A stretch of 64,000 bases of DNA from Taxillus chinensis. Its lineage: Eukaryota > Streptophyta > Magnoliopsida > Santalales > Loranthaceae. The stretch's first letter is position 1, and every line of letters begins with the position of its first letter. The notes under the pieces are model-generated. The model did not search any database, was not told the DNA's origin, and saw only the letters and a list, made by a program, of their open reading frames with translations. The translations under genes and the position numbers were made by a program. Shown here in pieces: positions 51,060 through 62,514 of the stretch. Location of the stretch: NCBI GenBank assembly GCA_023512835.1, contig CM042084.1, positions 53,671,031 through 53,735,030 on the forward strand, written 5' to 3'.

Positions 51060-52060
51060 GACCATACCAGACGACGAATCTAGATGCTCTCTTTTGATTT
51101 GGCTTCCACCAATGTGGTGTTGATCATTCTATATTCAGCTCCTCTTCAACAAACTATATCCTCTTGGTTGTCTATGTTGATATTATTATTATGCGTAGTG
51201 ATAAGGCAGGCATTCAACAGTTGAAATATTTTTTGTAATTCGAGTTTTGCACCAAGGACCTGAGCCGCTTACATTATTTCTCGAGCATCAAAGTATCCTA
51301 TTCTAGTCAATCAATCACTCTGTCATAAGGGAAATATGTTCTTGATATACTTGATGAGTAGGAGCAAAACCTGTTAATTGTCCTATGGATCTGAATGTCA
51401 AATTGAATTACGAACATGGTAACTAACTCTAGAATCCTACTCAATATCGAAAGTAGTTGTAAAGCTTAATTATTTGATAGTCAACAAACCAGATATTTCC
51501 TTTGCAGTGAGCACGGTAAATCAGTTTATGAGTACTCCTCGTACTACCCACTGAACTGCGGCCTTACAGATTGTGAGGTACTTGAAGGGTGCACCTGGAC
51601 GCGATCTTCTATTTACCAACCAGAGTAATCTTAGCATACAAGATTATTCTGATGCTAATTGGACAAGATGTCCAATTGATCAAAAATATATTACCAGTTA
51701 TTGTGTGTTTCTTGATAGAAATCTTATAGCATGAAAGAGTAAAAAACATGTAGTGTCAAGGTCTAATGCTGAAGCTGAGTACATGGCTATGGCACATGTA
51801 AAATGGTTGGAAATGTTTCTGTCAGAAATTAGCTTGCCTTTTTAATATCCTTCCATGTTGCATTATGATAGTCAATATGTTATTCACATTGCTGTCAATC
51901 CAATGTTTAACAAAAAAAAAAAAACATTGAAGTTGATTATCATTTTGTACATGAAAAAGAACAAAATAAAGTAATTGAGCTTGCACACATTGAAACAAAA
52001 AACTAACTTGTTGATATCTTTACTAAATCTTTAAGGGTAACTGTATGAGTTGTCTTTGTA
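51060..52060 (+). pseudogene. Copia RT C-terminal part and RNaseH
   Basis: Reads LLVVYVDIIIMRSDKAGIQQ (YVDD degraded to YVDI), CTKDLSRLHYFSSIKV, YLIVNKPDISFAVSTVNQFM, LQIVRYLKGAPGRDLLF, DYSDANWTRCPIDQK and KSKKHVVSRSNAEAEYMAMA, the expected copia RT-RNaseH series, with several stops between. Confidence 0.82.
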
Positions 52061-52104
52061 ACAAGTTAGACTATCTAACATATACGTTCCAGCTTAAGAG
52101 GGAG

Positions 52105-52216
52105 TGTTGGAGAGCAAGAGTAGTTTAGTCATTTAGTAGTAATGTAATACCCTATAAACATTTATTCCTTATGTTCTCAATATGTATGTAATGATTCTCT
52201 AATACCATTGTTAACA
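52105..52216 (+). repeat. 3' LTR of the deletion-derivative copia
   Basis: 112 bases, TGTTGGAGAGCAAGAG...CATTGTTAACA. Confidence 0.75.
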
Positions 52217-52379
52217 AACACCATCATTTAGACAAATGAAATCAATTTTTGATTTTCGATTGCTTAGTTAGATCTAATCGCCGATTTGAAAATGAAACTA
52301 ATTGGGTTTTCTAAATGACAAGTAAGACTCATTTATTTCCAATTCTATCATGGAAGGAAATGTGATCCCCTTTCTTTTT

Positions 52380-52435
52380 TTATTTCCCTTAAAAAGTCAA
52401 TTGACTTTGAAATGGAAGCCTACAAACTCTTAACA
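52380..52435 (+). repeat. Partial TRIM-like LTR (copy A)
   Basis: GAAATGGAAGCCTA-AAACTCTTAACA matches the 3' end of LTR copies B (52557-52663) and C (62970-63088), and is followed by the primer-site-like GGTATCAAAG. The front half is not recognisable. Confidence 0.5.
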
Positions 52436-52556
52436 AGGTATCAAAGAAAATTATGTGCTCCACCTCAACCACGTAAGGAGATGCATGTGCTCCACCTCCA
52501 TGTCCCCTAATATTGACTACATATTCAACTTAATGATATGTTACACGTAAGGGATG

Positions 52557-52663
52557 TGTTGAGATTTATAATCCCACATTGAGAACTGTATTGATTAATA
52601 AAATCCCGCGATAACCTCACCCACTATCAATTGGTTTTGAGATGGAAGCCTATGAACTCTTAC
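52557..52663 (+). repeat. TRIM-like LTR copy B
   Basis: Preceded by purine-rich GTAAGGGATG and containing GGTTTTGAGATGGAAGCCTA, which it shares with copy C. Confidence 0.6.
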
Positions 52664-53052
52664 CCGTATCAAAGCAAGGTTATGTGTCCACACCTCAACC
52701 ACTCGAGGTGTACATGTGTTCTACATCACCCAATATTATTTATGTCTCTAATAGCTTTAGCTAAATTTTATTAGCTAAAACAATATTTAGCTTAATGTAC
52801 ATTTGGCTAATAGCATCTCCAGCAGTATATTCATGTATTTTTTGCTCAAATTTATTTTTCTTAGTTAACACTTGAAAACCTAGCATCAGGTTCTGTTTTT
52901 CAATGCTGAAATCAATTATTCATTTTTCTCCTCTAAACTCACCAATATCCATGGGCCAGAAACCACGAGTGTGTGTGGCTGTTGTTATTGGTCCTTCAAG
53001 CAATAAAGACAAGCAGACAAGAGAATATCTACTCTGATGATGAGCCATGAGC

Positions 53053-55048
53053 CGTAACGACTCGTACTTAGGTGACGTGTGTTTAGGTAATGACTATTAA
53101 AATATTCGATTAATTATTTTGATCTTTTATTAGATTATTGCTATTATCAATATTATAAATCCATTAATATATAATTTTATATGGGTATAAATAGAGGGAC
53201 ACTTAGGGTAAACCCTACATTCATCCCTACATTCGTTGTGCGCAGTCTAGGGAAAACAGTATCGCAGCCACCGTGTTCTTGACCTTCCGAGCTTGTATCT
53301 AGGTAGGTGATTTTAGATGATTGAATCCTGCTTATTGGTTTTTAATTATCGATGTTATTGCTCTATGAACGCGGATTGTAAAGTTATTGGGTAGAATCTG
53401 TATCAGTTTTGATAAATATAAATCTAAATAGATAAATATATATATATATGTAAACTAGTCGTCGATCGTAGCTGGTCGGCATGGCGCCGTCGGGTTGGAC
53501 GAAGCCGGTGGCTTCTGTGCGCGCGCCACGGAGGGGGAAGGGAAGACGACGGCGCTGGGGTTCGTGGGGCAACGCTCAACCGCCGTCGGCGTGGGAAGAC
53601 CGGGCAAGGGGCGGCGGCGTCTTGGGCGATCGCACGTCTTGCGCTGGAGAGAGTGACGGAGGGCTGAGGCGGCGGCGTCGTCAGGCTGTCGCGCGTCTGC
53701 GGGCCAACGAGGGGAAGAGGGAGACGGGGGCGACGGCCTTGCCGCCCCCTGGCCTGGCGCGCCGCGCCCTGCGCGTTGGCGACCGGGAGACGGAGAGACG
53801 GGGCGGCGTCTTGCTGCCCCGTGCGTCAACGCCAGCCCTAATGGGCTGGTGTGTGGGCCGGTCCAATAGGGCCGGTCAACCCTAATTATAATAATATATA
53901 TATATATATAAATATATGTATATATATATATATATATCAAATAAATAGCTAAATATGTATATATATATATATATATACATATGTATTGGGCAATTTATGG
54001 TTCCTAATTTTATGTGGTTATTTAGCCCTAAATTTCCGATTTGTAATTGAACATTTATGGTATCGGTTCATGTGCACTAAATAACAAGCCGTTACTTATG
54101 ATTTTGAATTTTAACACTGGTCTAATCTTAATTATTAGTGGACTAATGGATGAACATACCCATTCACGAGTATAAATAACCTTTGGGGTTTGTTACTATT
54201 GGATTAGTGATCTGCATGTTACGTGATCTTGTATTATCCTGGAGATATCTTGTTTCCTAATAACGTGTAGATTGGGTGGCGAAACGGTTGGGTCAACCGA
54301 GGGTCCCACATAGGGCTGGCAAGAGGCCGTAGGTCCCCTATGTGGCTGGTTAATCAGGTCCCATATGTGGCGGGTTACCGATGGGGTACCGAGGGTCCCA
54401 CATATGGCAGCCTAGTGGTAACTGAAATTCCTGAGTATGTGGGTGGGAATTTCTTAGATGACTGTTTTACCGACAAGCTTTACATGATGTGGGATTAGTT
54501 GAAATGTTTTTTTTTTCGTGATTGGTTAGTATTTATTTGCATTAAGATGTGATACTACACTGGCACAAGCATACACCGACCATGTAGACATAGGATTTCA
54601 CCTTATTGGACGGTGTGGAGATGGAGATCACCCTCTTGGGCTTTCGTGCTCACCCTACTTTGTCTTTCTTTTCTACAGATTATAGGGAGTAGCTGGTGGA
54701 GCCATAGCAGACCAGGTTGGAACGTCTTAGGGATTATTATTTTTTTTATGGACTTGGTTTCTATCTATTTATTTTATTTCCGGACTTGGGTCCGTGACGA
54801 TTGTATAAACTTAGATAACTGGACCTTGCTACTTGTGTTTATGGTGTTGACTTAATTCCGTAATATTGATTGCACCGATATAAATATTGGTTGATTGCAT
54901 GTTGTGTTTGGATCATCGGTAAGTACAATGCTACCCCCGTTGTGGTATTGTACAGGGTTGGATCGATCCACAAACCCCTCGACCCCTGAAGGGCGTGAGG
55001 GGCGTCACATTCCTGATTCGTGAGTGCTCGGAATTTGGGGGCGTGACA
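53053..55048 (+). repeat. 5' LTR of the gypsy element
   Basis: Starts CGTAACGACTCG (the 3' copy has the canonical TGTAACGACTCG) and ends GGGGGCGTGACA. A TATA-like GGGTATAAATAGAGG lies at about 53184. A GC-rich segment (53455-53880) is bracketed by TA-rich microsatellites at about 53437-53448 and 53888-53975. Confidence 0.95.
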
Positions 55049-55049
55049 A

Positions 55050-55062
55050 GTTGGTATCGAGC
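55050..55062 (+). other. Primer-binding site of the gypsy element
   Basis: TTGGTATCGAGCA starts two bases after the LTR. It matches the initiator tRNA-Met site TGGTATCAGAGC with one base missing. Confidence 0.75.
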
Positions 55063-55549
55063 ATGGTTTAGTGGACCTAGGTTAGTGAGGGGTGGTTGAT
55101 AGACACTTAGAAGCTTAGAAGACTATAGGAAGGGCGCCTGATCAACGCAGTCCTTATATGTGTTCTGGGTTGACCGAGGGTTCATCGAGATCATCCTAGG
55201 AAGCATTTGGGTTTGGTGCATACATGCTTGCGTGATTGTGTGCATATTTAAGCACTAGAAATCATCTGCAAATGCTGCTTTAATGATGTGCTTGTATTGA
55301 TTATACTATTGGCTATCTGTGGTTTATTCTTCTTTGATAATTGATTGTGATTAACTGAAAATGTCAGTATACTAATTCTAACCTAGGAGGTCTAAGTAAA
55401 TAACCACATAATTTGGTAAACAGAATAAAGAGGCATAGAGACCTCATTATTTGTGCGGCGGACTTGGTTCTGTCTATTGGTTTACATAATTTGGTTGTTT
55501 GACTAGTACGCAGTAGTTAATAGATGTTGTTGATATGTGTTGGTGCAGA

Positions 55550-56782
55550 ATGGCACCCAAGACTAGGGCTCAAGGTCCAGCGGAGGAGCTATCCATTCAG
55601 TCCGAATCACAAGGAGAACAGAGTTCTCCAGTACCTGCCTTGGGTTCAGATATTGCTGCTCAGATTGGGGCTCAAATACTGAGCCAAATCCAGGGTGCTA
55701 TGCAGGGTACCATGAGAGAGGTGGCCAGAGAAGTGATGCAAGAGGAACTGAGGAAGCAGCAGCAGCCTCAACGGGAGCAACATCAGGAGGTTCTAGAGGA
55801 GAGCCAGCCACAGGTCACGGCGATTCCGCTGCGCGCACCGATCGGCCAGGTGAGTCGGTTCCTGGCAAAACCGACAAAGTTTGAGGCGAATACGAGACCC
55901 GATGAGGCTGAGGAATGGGTCAAATGGACAGAGGACATTTTTGAGCTGATCCAGGTGCCCGAGGAGGCTAAGGTCCGCTTAGCCACGCATTTCCTAGTAG
56001 GTGGGGCCCGCAGGTGGTGGGATGCTGTGAAGCATGTTCACGAGAGCCCGATGGCATGGGAGGACTTCGTGGAGCTCTTTTACACAGAGTATTTCCCTTG
56101 CTCGTGCGAGAAGACGAGGCGACGGGAGTACTACACCTTGGAGCAGGGCAGTCGGACTGTGACAGAGTATGTCACTGCTTTCACTGAGCTAGGGAGATTT
56201 GCCCCAGAGTCATGGAGAGTTGAGGTTAATAAGACCCAGGATTTCATTGATGGGTTGAGACCATCACTCAGGAGGGGACTGAACATGATGGAGTTGACCA
56301 CGTACAGTGACGCGGTCAACAAGGCACTTATTGGGGAGCGGGACTTAAATCAGATCAGGACTCAGAAACCAGGGAGCTCATCGGGGCCTAACCAAAAGAG
56401 GCCAAGAGAGGAGCAGTCTGAGGGACAGGGGGACAAGAGGCCGGTGCCCAAATTCTCACATATGGGGAACTCAGGCAGCAGTACTACCTCACGGTTTTCA
56501 GGGACATGTCGATCTTGTGGACTTCGGGGACACAAGGAGGTGGATTGTAGGCGGAAAAATGGCAACCCACTCAAGTGCTTTCGATGTGGGGGATTAGGAC
56601 ACAGGATAGGAGAGTGTCCTTCTGCCAGTTCAGCTAGTGTTGCAGGGCCACATCGACCTCGTGACCAGGGCCAGAGGAGCAGTGCTCCATATCAGAGACC
56701 GGCTCAGTCAGGGCAGTCGGTACGGGGGCGGCTCTTACTCGGCGGCCTCGGCGTGAGGCCCAGGCTCGAAGGGACAGAATGA
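55550..56782 (+). CDS. gag: Gypsy gag polyprotein (capsid and nucleocapsid)
   Basis: Forms the virus-like particle of the element. The start chosen is MAPKTRAQG at 55550 (a leading MCWCR extension from 55535 is unlikely). N-terminal Gln/Glu-rich region, then capsid domain: EEWVKWTEDIFELIQVPEEA, RLATHFLVGGARRWWDAVKH, FVELFYTEYFPCSCEKTRRR, TEYVTAFTELGRFAPESWRV and a GLRPSLRRGL turn. Two CCHC knuckles follow: CRSCGLRGHKEVDC and CFRCGGLGHRIGEC. The frame is open for about 411 codons and then shifts near 56740, after which about 14 unrelated residues precede a stop. Otherwise it appears intact. Confidence 0.9.
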   Translation: MAPKTRAQGPAEELSIQSESQGEQSSPVPALGSDIAAQIGAQILSQIQGAMQGTMREVAREVMQEELRKQQQPQREQHQEVLEESQPQVTAIPLRAPIGQVSRFLAKPTKFEANTRPDEAEEWVKWTEDIFELIQVPEEAKVRLATHFLVGGARRWWDAVKHVHESPMAWEDFVELFYTEYFPCSCEKTRRREYYTLEQGSRTVTEYVTAFTELGRFAPESWRVEVNKTQDFIDGLRPSLRRGLNMMELTTYSDAVNKALIGERDLNQIRTQKPGSSSGPNQKRPREEQSEGQGDKRPVPKFSHMGNSGSSTTSRFSGTCRSCGLRGHKEVDCRRKNGNPLKCFRCGGLGHRIGECPSASSASVAGPHRPRDQGQRSSAPYQRPAQSGQSVRGRLLLGGLGVRPRLEGTE

Positions 56783-56789
56783 TCGAGCT

Positions 56790-57338
56790 ATGACGAGTCA
56801 GGCCAGCGGTAGTGTGCAGAAGGGGAGGAACTATTCTATCACTGACAGAGAGGTAGAAGTTCCACCAGTTGACGAGGCGAGACAGGGGCCAGCTGCTGTG
56901 AGAGGTACGATCTTGATTTCACGCACTATTTGTACTGTCTTGATTGACACTGGTGCTACACATTCTTTTATCGCACATTCCACTGTTGAGGGATTGGAGT
57001 TGGATTGTACCACCGTTGATCAGCCCCTTGTGGTTGATACACCCGTAGGGGGCCTGGTGGTGATTGATAGGGTGCTTCGGGAATGTGAGGTTACTCTCGG
57101 AGATGTTGACCTCCGGTGTAACCTATTTGTGATGCACTTTGATGCTTTCGATGTAATATTGGGTATGGATTGGTTGACCCGTGTAGAGGCAGTGATTGAG
57201 TGTTATAGGCGACGAGTGACCTTCCTCACACCTAAGGGCACTCGAGGCACCTTCGTGGGTGAGTGGTCTGATGATGCGTGCAAGTTGGGGCCATTGAGGC
57301 AAGGATGGGGTGATGTAACCCATCGGTTGGCGGTTTGA
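56790..57338 (+). pseudogene. Gypsy aspartic protease region
   Basis: Contains TVLIDTGATHSFIAHSTVEG with the catalytic D-T-G, then FDVILGMDWLTRVEAVIECY, the ILGMDWL motif found after the protease in plant gypsy elements. It is out of frame with gag and with the RT that follows (stop at 57336), so the polyprotein cannot be made without frameshifts. Confidence 0.88.
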
Positions 57339-58240
57339 CACTTGTCGACACCCAGCGGGAGGGTAAGGCGGTCTTACCTAAGGTGGTGAATCGGTTTCCC
57401 GACGTGTTTCCCGAGGACTTGGTTGAATTACCGCCAGAGAGAGAGGTGGACTTCTCGATAGAGTTCTTTACCCGGGACTGTACCTATCGAGTTGGCGGCT
57501 TACAAGGATGGCACCGGTTGAGCTTCGAGAGCTCAAGAGGCGGATTGACGATCTTTTGGTGCGTGGTTTTATTAGACGGAGTAGTTCGCCTTGGAGTGCT
57601 CCTGGTGTTATTCGCCAAAAAGGCGGATGGTTCGCTTCGGTTGTGTATTGACTACCGACGGTTGAACCAGGTGACAGTGAAAAATAGATACCCCCTACCG
57701 AGGATCGATGACTTATTTGATCAGTTCAGGGGTGCCCGTTGGTTTTCCAAGATTGATTTGAGATCCGGATACCATCGATTGCGTGTGCGGGAGTCGACAT
57801 CCCGAAGACGGCCTTCGATTGTAGATATGGCCATTATGAGTGGTTAGTGATGCCCTTTGGGCTCACAAATGCCCCGCCGGTGTTCATGGGATTGATGAAC
57901 CAGATCTTTACACCTTACCTTGATCGGTTCGTGGTGCTCTTTATAGATGATATCTTGATTTATTCCCGGACAGAGATCGAGCATGAAGAGCACCTACATG
58001 TGGTGTTGCAGACGTTGAGGGACCATAGGCTATACGCAAAATTCACGAAGTGTGACTTTTGGTTGCAGAGGGTGAAGTTCTTAGGGCACGTGGTATCATC
58101 GGAGGGTATCACGGTAGATCCTGGCAAGATTGAGGCGATGATGTCTTGGAAGCGGCCAACGAATGTTTTTGAGATCCGGAGTTTTCTCGGGGTTGGCCAG
58201 GCTATTTCAGGAGGTTTGTAAAGGACTTCTCCCGATTAGC
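57335..58240 (+). pseudogene. Gypsy reverse transcriptase, frameshifted
   Basis: 57335-57847 contains [20 protein letters not shown], then out-of-frame sequence, then [40 protein letters not shown] and [14 protein letters not shown] (first catalytic Asp in KIDLRSGYH). 57847-58221 contains [20 protein letters not shown], then [20 protein letters not shown] with the F-I-D-D box, and [20 protein letters not shown]. At least three shifts interrupt it; the catalytic residues themselves are kept. Confidence 0.9.
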
Positions 58241-58730
58241 CGCACCGATGACCGGCTTGACCCGAAAGGGAGTACGGTTTGACCGGTCGGATGCTTGTGA
58301 GGAGGCCTTCACCGGTTGAAGGCCAGATTGACTTCAGCACCTATCCTGGTCCTGCCACAGGAAGGTGTACCCTATGAGGTCTCCTGTGATGCCTCTAATG
58401 TTGGTCCGGGGTTGTGTACTCATGCGGGAAGGACGGGTTATTGCTTATGGTTCCCGTCAATTGAGGACCCATGAGAAGAACTACCCTACGCATGATTTGG
58501 AGCTAGGCTGCAGTAATCTTTGCATTAAAGAGCCGGGCAAGACTATCTTCTTGGGGAGAAGTTTGTGGTGTTCACCGACCACAAGAGCTTGCGACATCTT
58601 CTCTCGGCGGGATCTGAATCTTAGACGAGGCGTTGGGTGGAGTATATGCAGGCGATTCCGGTTTGATCTACAGTATACACCTGGGAAGGGAAATGTAGTA
58701 GGCGATGCCTTGAGCCAGGAAGAGCCAAGC
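58240..58730 (+). pseudogene. Gypsy RNaseH, frameshifted
   Basis: [17 protein letters not shown] block (about 58374-58410, other frame), [20 protein letters not shown] and PTHDLELG (58440-58505), then [18 protein letters not shown] (58663-58716), which is the usual end of RNaseH. Frame changes separate the blocks. Confidence 0.85.
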
Positions 58731-58879
58731 CGTAGTGGCTCTCTGTCTTGTCAAGGAATGGGAGATGATGGGGCAACTAGTCGCTCCGAGGTTACGACCA
58801 GTGCAGGGGCATAGTGCAGGGTATCTTGAGTGTGGTTATAGCGATTGCTTGGTTACGGCGTCAAGGTTATTGAAGGTCG

Positions 58880-59660
58880 GTTGGGGGATGTTGAGTGTGA
58901 GGTCATTCGAGATCGATTCGGGCGCCGTACTTTCGCTGATTGGACGAGAGGATTCCGACCATGTGTTGCGCTATCGAGGTCGATTGATAGTTCCATTTTC
59001 TCTCCGGGAGACAGTTCTACGGGAATTTCATCATTCTCGTTTGGCCGTTCATCCTGGAGGAACGAAGATGTATCATCTTTGTTCGGCAACGATTTTGGTG
59101 GTCGGGCCTTAAGAAAGCCATTGCGGAGTTTGTTCGACGGTGTTTAACGTGCCAGCGAGTTAAGGCCGAGCATTTGCGGTCTGCCAGGTGAGTTGCAGTC
59201 GTTACCTGTGCCAGAGTGGAAGTGGGACCATGTGACTATGGACTTCGTCACAGGGCTTCCTCGTTCTAGAGGTCATGATACTATTTGGGTTGTTATTGAC
59301 CGTTTGACGAAATCTGCCCACTTTATTCCGATTCGTGAGACCGATCCGGTCCGGACCTTGGGGCAACGTTATGTCGATGTAGTGGTACGGTTGCATGGTG
59401 TGCCGTTATCGATTGTCTCTGATAGGGATGCACGGTTCACTTCGCGATTCGCGCGGCGGCTACGGCGTGCTTTGGGCACCCGAGTGAATTTGAGTACGAC
59501 TTACCACCCACGGACGGATGGCCAGGTCCGAACGCACTATTCGATTTCTCGAGGATATGCTCCGTGCTTGTGTATTGGATTTTGGAGGTTGTTGGGAGGC
59601 TCACCTTCCCTTGGTAGAGTTCTCCTGTAACAACGGCTACCAGGCTACGATAGGGATGGC
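58880..59660 (+). pseudogene. Gypsy integrase, frameshifted
   Basis: HHCC zinc region at 59020-59165 ([26 protein letters not shown] in another frame). Core at 59193-59530: [71 protein letters not shown]. First Asp in MDF and second in SDRD are present; the catalytic Glu region is shifted (59540-59640, a [19 protein letters not shown] block in another frame). Followed by [20 protein letters not shown]. Confidence 0.9.
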
Positions 59661-59979
59661 GCCATATGAGGCATTATATGGGCGACCGTGTCGCTCCCCT
59701 TTGTGTTGGGCCCAGGCAGGGAGGCGATTGTTTTGGGTCCCGATTTGGTTCAGGAGACTACCGAGTTGGTTCAGCGATCCGACGAGTGGATATTGACGGC
59801 CCGAGTCGCCAGAAGTCTTATGCTGATAGGCGGCGGCGACCGCTTCGTTCGTCGTAGGGGACCGCGTGTTCTTGCGAGTCTCGCCACGGCGGGGTCACGA
59901 GACGGTTTGGGCGAGGCTCCAAACTCTCACCTCGATTTGTGGGTCCTTTCCCTATCATTGCGGTTGTGGGACCGGTAGC

Positions 59980-60300
59980 CTATCGTTTGGAGTTACCACC
60001 CGAGTTGGCTCGTGTTCATGATGTTTTCCATGTCTCCCAACCTGCGGCAATATTATCCAGATCCTTCCCATGTGCTCGATTGGCGTGAGATAGAGTTAGC
60101 GAGATGATGGTTCTGTTGTGGAGGCGCCAGTCCAGTTTTAGATCGCCGGGAACAAGTCTTGCGGGGCAAGACAATCCCGTTGGTTCGTGTTTTGTGGCGT
60201 CACCGCAACATGGAGGAGCAGACACGGGAACACGAGAGTCGGATGCGTATTCTTCACCCCGAGCTGTTCGAGGACCAACGTCCTGAGGTGGGGAGGGTGT
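59980..60300 (+). pseudogene. Gypsy integrase tail and chromodomain-like region
   Basis: After the [11 protein letters not shown] block at about 60008-60040, the sequence continues with [16 protein letters not shown] and then VRVLWRHRNMEEQTREHESR, ILHPELFEDQRPE. The LW(R/K)....EE.TWE pattern is the chromodomain-like C terminus of plant chromoviruses; here Trp of TWE is replaced by Arg. Confidence 0.75.
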
Positions 60301-60507
60301 CAAATCCTTCTCGTGCCTTGAGGTAGTAGATCTTATTGTTTTGTTTGCTGTGCTTATGGTTGTGATTTGGTTGTATGTGGTTTGATGTGCATGGTGGTTA
60401 CTTTGGCACGGGTGTTGTTTGTTTATTATGCTAATTGTGGCTAGGTTGCGCATAACTCTTTTGTTCCATTAGAGGGGACTTATCTTTTCGGGGACGAAAA
60501 GTTCTAA

Positions 60508-60518
60508 GGTGGGGAGAG
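60508..60518 (+). other. Polypurine tract of the gypsy element
   Basis: GGTGGGGAGAG immediately before the 3' LTR; primes plus-strand DNA synthesis. The upstream TTCGGGGACGAAAAGTTCTA context is typical for this type of element. Confidence 0.8.
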
Positions 60519-62514
60519 TGTAACGACTCGTACCTAGGTGACGTGTGTTTAGGTAATGACTATTAAAATATTCGATTAATTATTTTGATCTTTTATTAGA
60601 TTATTGCTATTATCAATATTATAAATCCATTAATATATAATTTTATATGGGTATAAATAGAGGGACACTTAGGGTAAACCCTACATTCATCCCTACATTC
60701 GTTGTGCGCAGATCTAGGGAAAACGATGATTGCGACCACCGTGTTCTTGACCTTCCGAGCTTGTATCTAGGTAGGTGATTTTAGATGATTGAATCCTGCT
60801 TATTGGTTTTTAATTATCGATGTTATTGCTCTATGAATGCGGATTGTAAAGTTATTGGGTAGAATCAGTATCGGTTTTGATAAATATAAATCTAAATAGA
60901 TAAATATATATATATATATAACTACGTCGTCGATCGTAGGCCGGTCGGCACGGCGCCGTCGGGTTGGACGAAGCCGGTGGCTTCTGTGCGCGCGCCACGG
61001 AGGGGGGAAGGGAAGACGACGGCGCCGGGGTTCGTGGGCGGCGCTCAACCGCCGTCGGCGTGGGAAGACCGGGCAAGGGGCGGCGGCGTCTTGGGCGATC
61101 GCACGTCTTGCGCTGGAGAGAGTGACGGAGGGGCGAGGCGGCGGCGGCGTCGGGGCCGTCGCGCGTCTCGGGGCCAACGAGGGGAAGAGGGAGACGAGGG
61201 CGACGGCCTTGCCGCCCCCGGCCTGGCGCGCGCGCGCCTGCGCGTTGGCGACCGGGAGACGGGAGACGGGGGCGACGTCTTGCTGCCCCGTGCGTCAACG
61301 ACACCCCTAATGGGCTGGTGTGTGGGCCGGTCCAATAGGGCCGGTCAACCCTAATTATAATAATATATATATATATATAAATATATGTATATATATATAT
61401 ATATACAAATAAATAGCTAAATATGTATATATATATATATACATATGCATTGGGCAATTTATGGTTCCTAATTTTATGTGGTTATTTAGCCCTAAATTTC
61501 CGATTTGTAATTGAACATTTATGGTATCGGTTCATGTGCACTAAATAACAAGCCGTTACTTATGATTTTGAATTTTAACACCTGGTCTAATCTTAATTAT
61601 TAGTGGACTAATGGATGAACATACCCATTCACGAGTATAAATAACCTTTGGGGTTTGTTCTTGTTGGATTAGTGATCTGCATGTTACGTGATCTTGTATT
61701 ATCCTGGAGATATCTTGTTTCCTAATAACGTGTAGATTGGGTGGCGAAACCGGTTGGGTCAACCGAGGGTCCCACATAGGGCGGCAAGAGGCCGCAGGTC
61801 CCCTATGTGGCTGGTTAATCCAGGGCCCCATATGTGGCGGGTTACCGATGGGGTACCGAGGGTCCCACATATGGCAACCTAGTGGTAATGAAATTCCTGA
61901 GTATGTGGGTGGGAATTTCTTAGATGACTGTTTTACCGACAAGCTTTACATGATGTGGGATTAGTTGAAATGTTTTTTTTCTGTGATTGGTTAGTATTTA
62001 TTTGCATTAAGATGTGACACTACACTGGCACAAGCATACACCGACCATGTAGACATAGGATTTCACCTTATTGGACGGTGTGGAGATGGAGATCACCTAC
62101 TGGGCTTTCGTGCTCACCCTACTTTGTCTTTCTTTTCTACAGATTATAGGGAGTAGCTGGTGGAGCCATAGCAGACCAGGTTGGAACGTCTTAGGGATTA
62201 TTATTTTTTTTATGGACTTGGTTTCTATCTATTTATTTTATTTTCGGACTTGGGTCCGTGACGATTGTATAAACTTAGATAACTGGACCTTGCTACTTGT
62301 GTTTATGGTGTTGACTTAATTCCATAATATTGATTGCACCGATATAAATATTGGTTGATTGCATGTTGTGTTTGGATCATCGGTAAGTACAATGCTACCC
62401 CCGTTGTGGTATTGTACAGGGTTGGATCGATCCACAAACCCCTCGACCCCTGAAGGGCGTGAGGGGCGTCACATTCCTGATTCTATGAGTGCTCGAGAAT
62501 TTGGGGGCGTGACA
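60519..62514 (+). repeat. 3' LTR of the gypsy element
   Basis: TGTAACGACTCG...GGGGCGTGACA, 1996 bases, aligned over its full length with 53053-55048 with scattered substitutions and small indels (for example around 60710-60735, in the GC-rich block and at 61760-61830). Confidence 0.95.

Larger units (their letters stand above)
50850..52216 (+). mobile_element. Deletion-derivative Ty1/copia element with short LTRs
   Basis: Short LTRs: 50850-50960 (start eroded) and 52105-52216 (TGTTGG...GTTAACA). Both contain TTAGTAGTAATGTAATAC and TCTAATACCATTGTTAAC. The primer site TGGTATCAAAAC follows the 5' LTR at 50961. Only RT from the YVD.. region onward and RNaseH are present, so gag, protease and integrase have been deleted. 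The polypurine tract AAGAGGGAG precedes the 3' LTR. Stops are frequent. Confidence 0.8.
53053..62514 (+). mobile_element. Full-length Ty3/gypsy chromovirus-type element (Tekay-like)
   Basis: Element of 9462 bases with two 1996-base LTRs (53053-55048, 60519-62514) and a 5-base target duplication TGAGC at 53048-53052 and 62515-62519. A tRNA-Met-like primer site (TTGGTATCGAGC, one base short of the usual form) follows the 5' LTR, and the polypurine tract GGTGGGGAGAG precedes the 3' LTR. Domain order: gag with two CCHC knuckles, protease, RT, RNaseH, integrase, chromodomain-like tail. pol is broken by several frameshifts. The high LTR similarity makes this the youngest large insertion in the window. 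The clade name is inferred from the chromodomain and motif style. Confidence 0.93.

Noticed and set aside
53455..53940. Arg/Pro/Ala-rich frames on both strands, repeated at 60852-61457
   Set aside because: They lie in the GC-rich part of the LTR, occur identically in both LTRs, and have no known domain.
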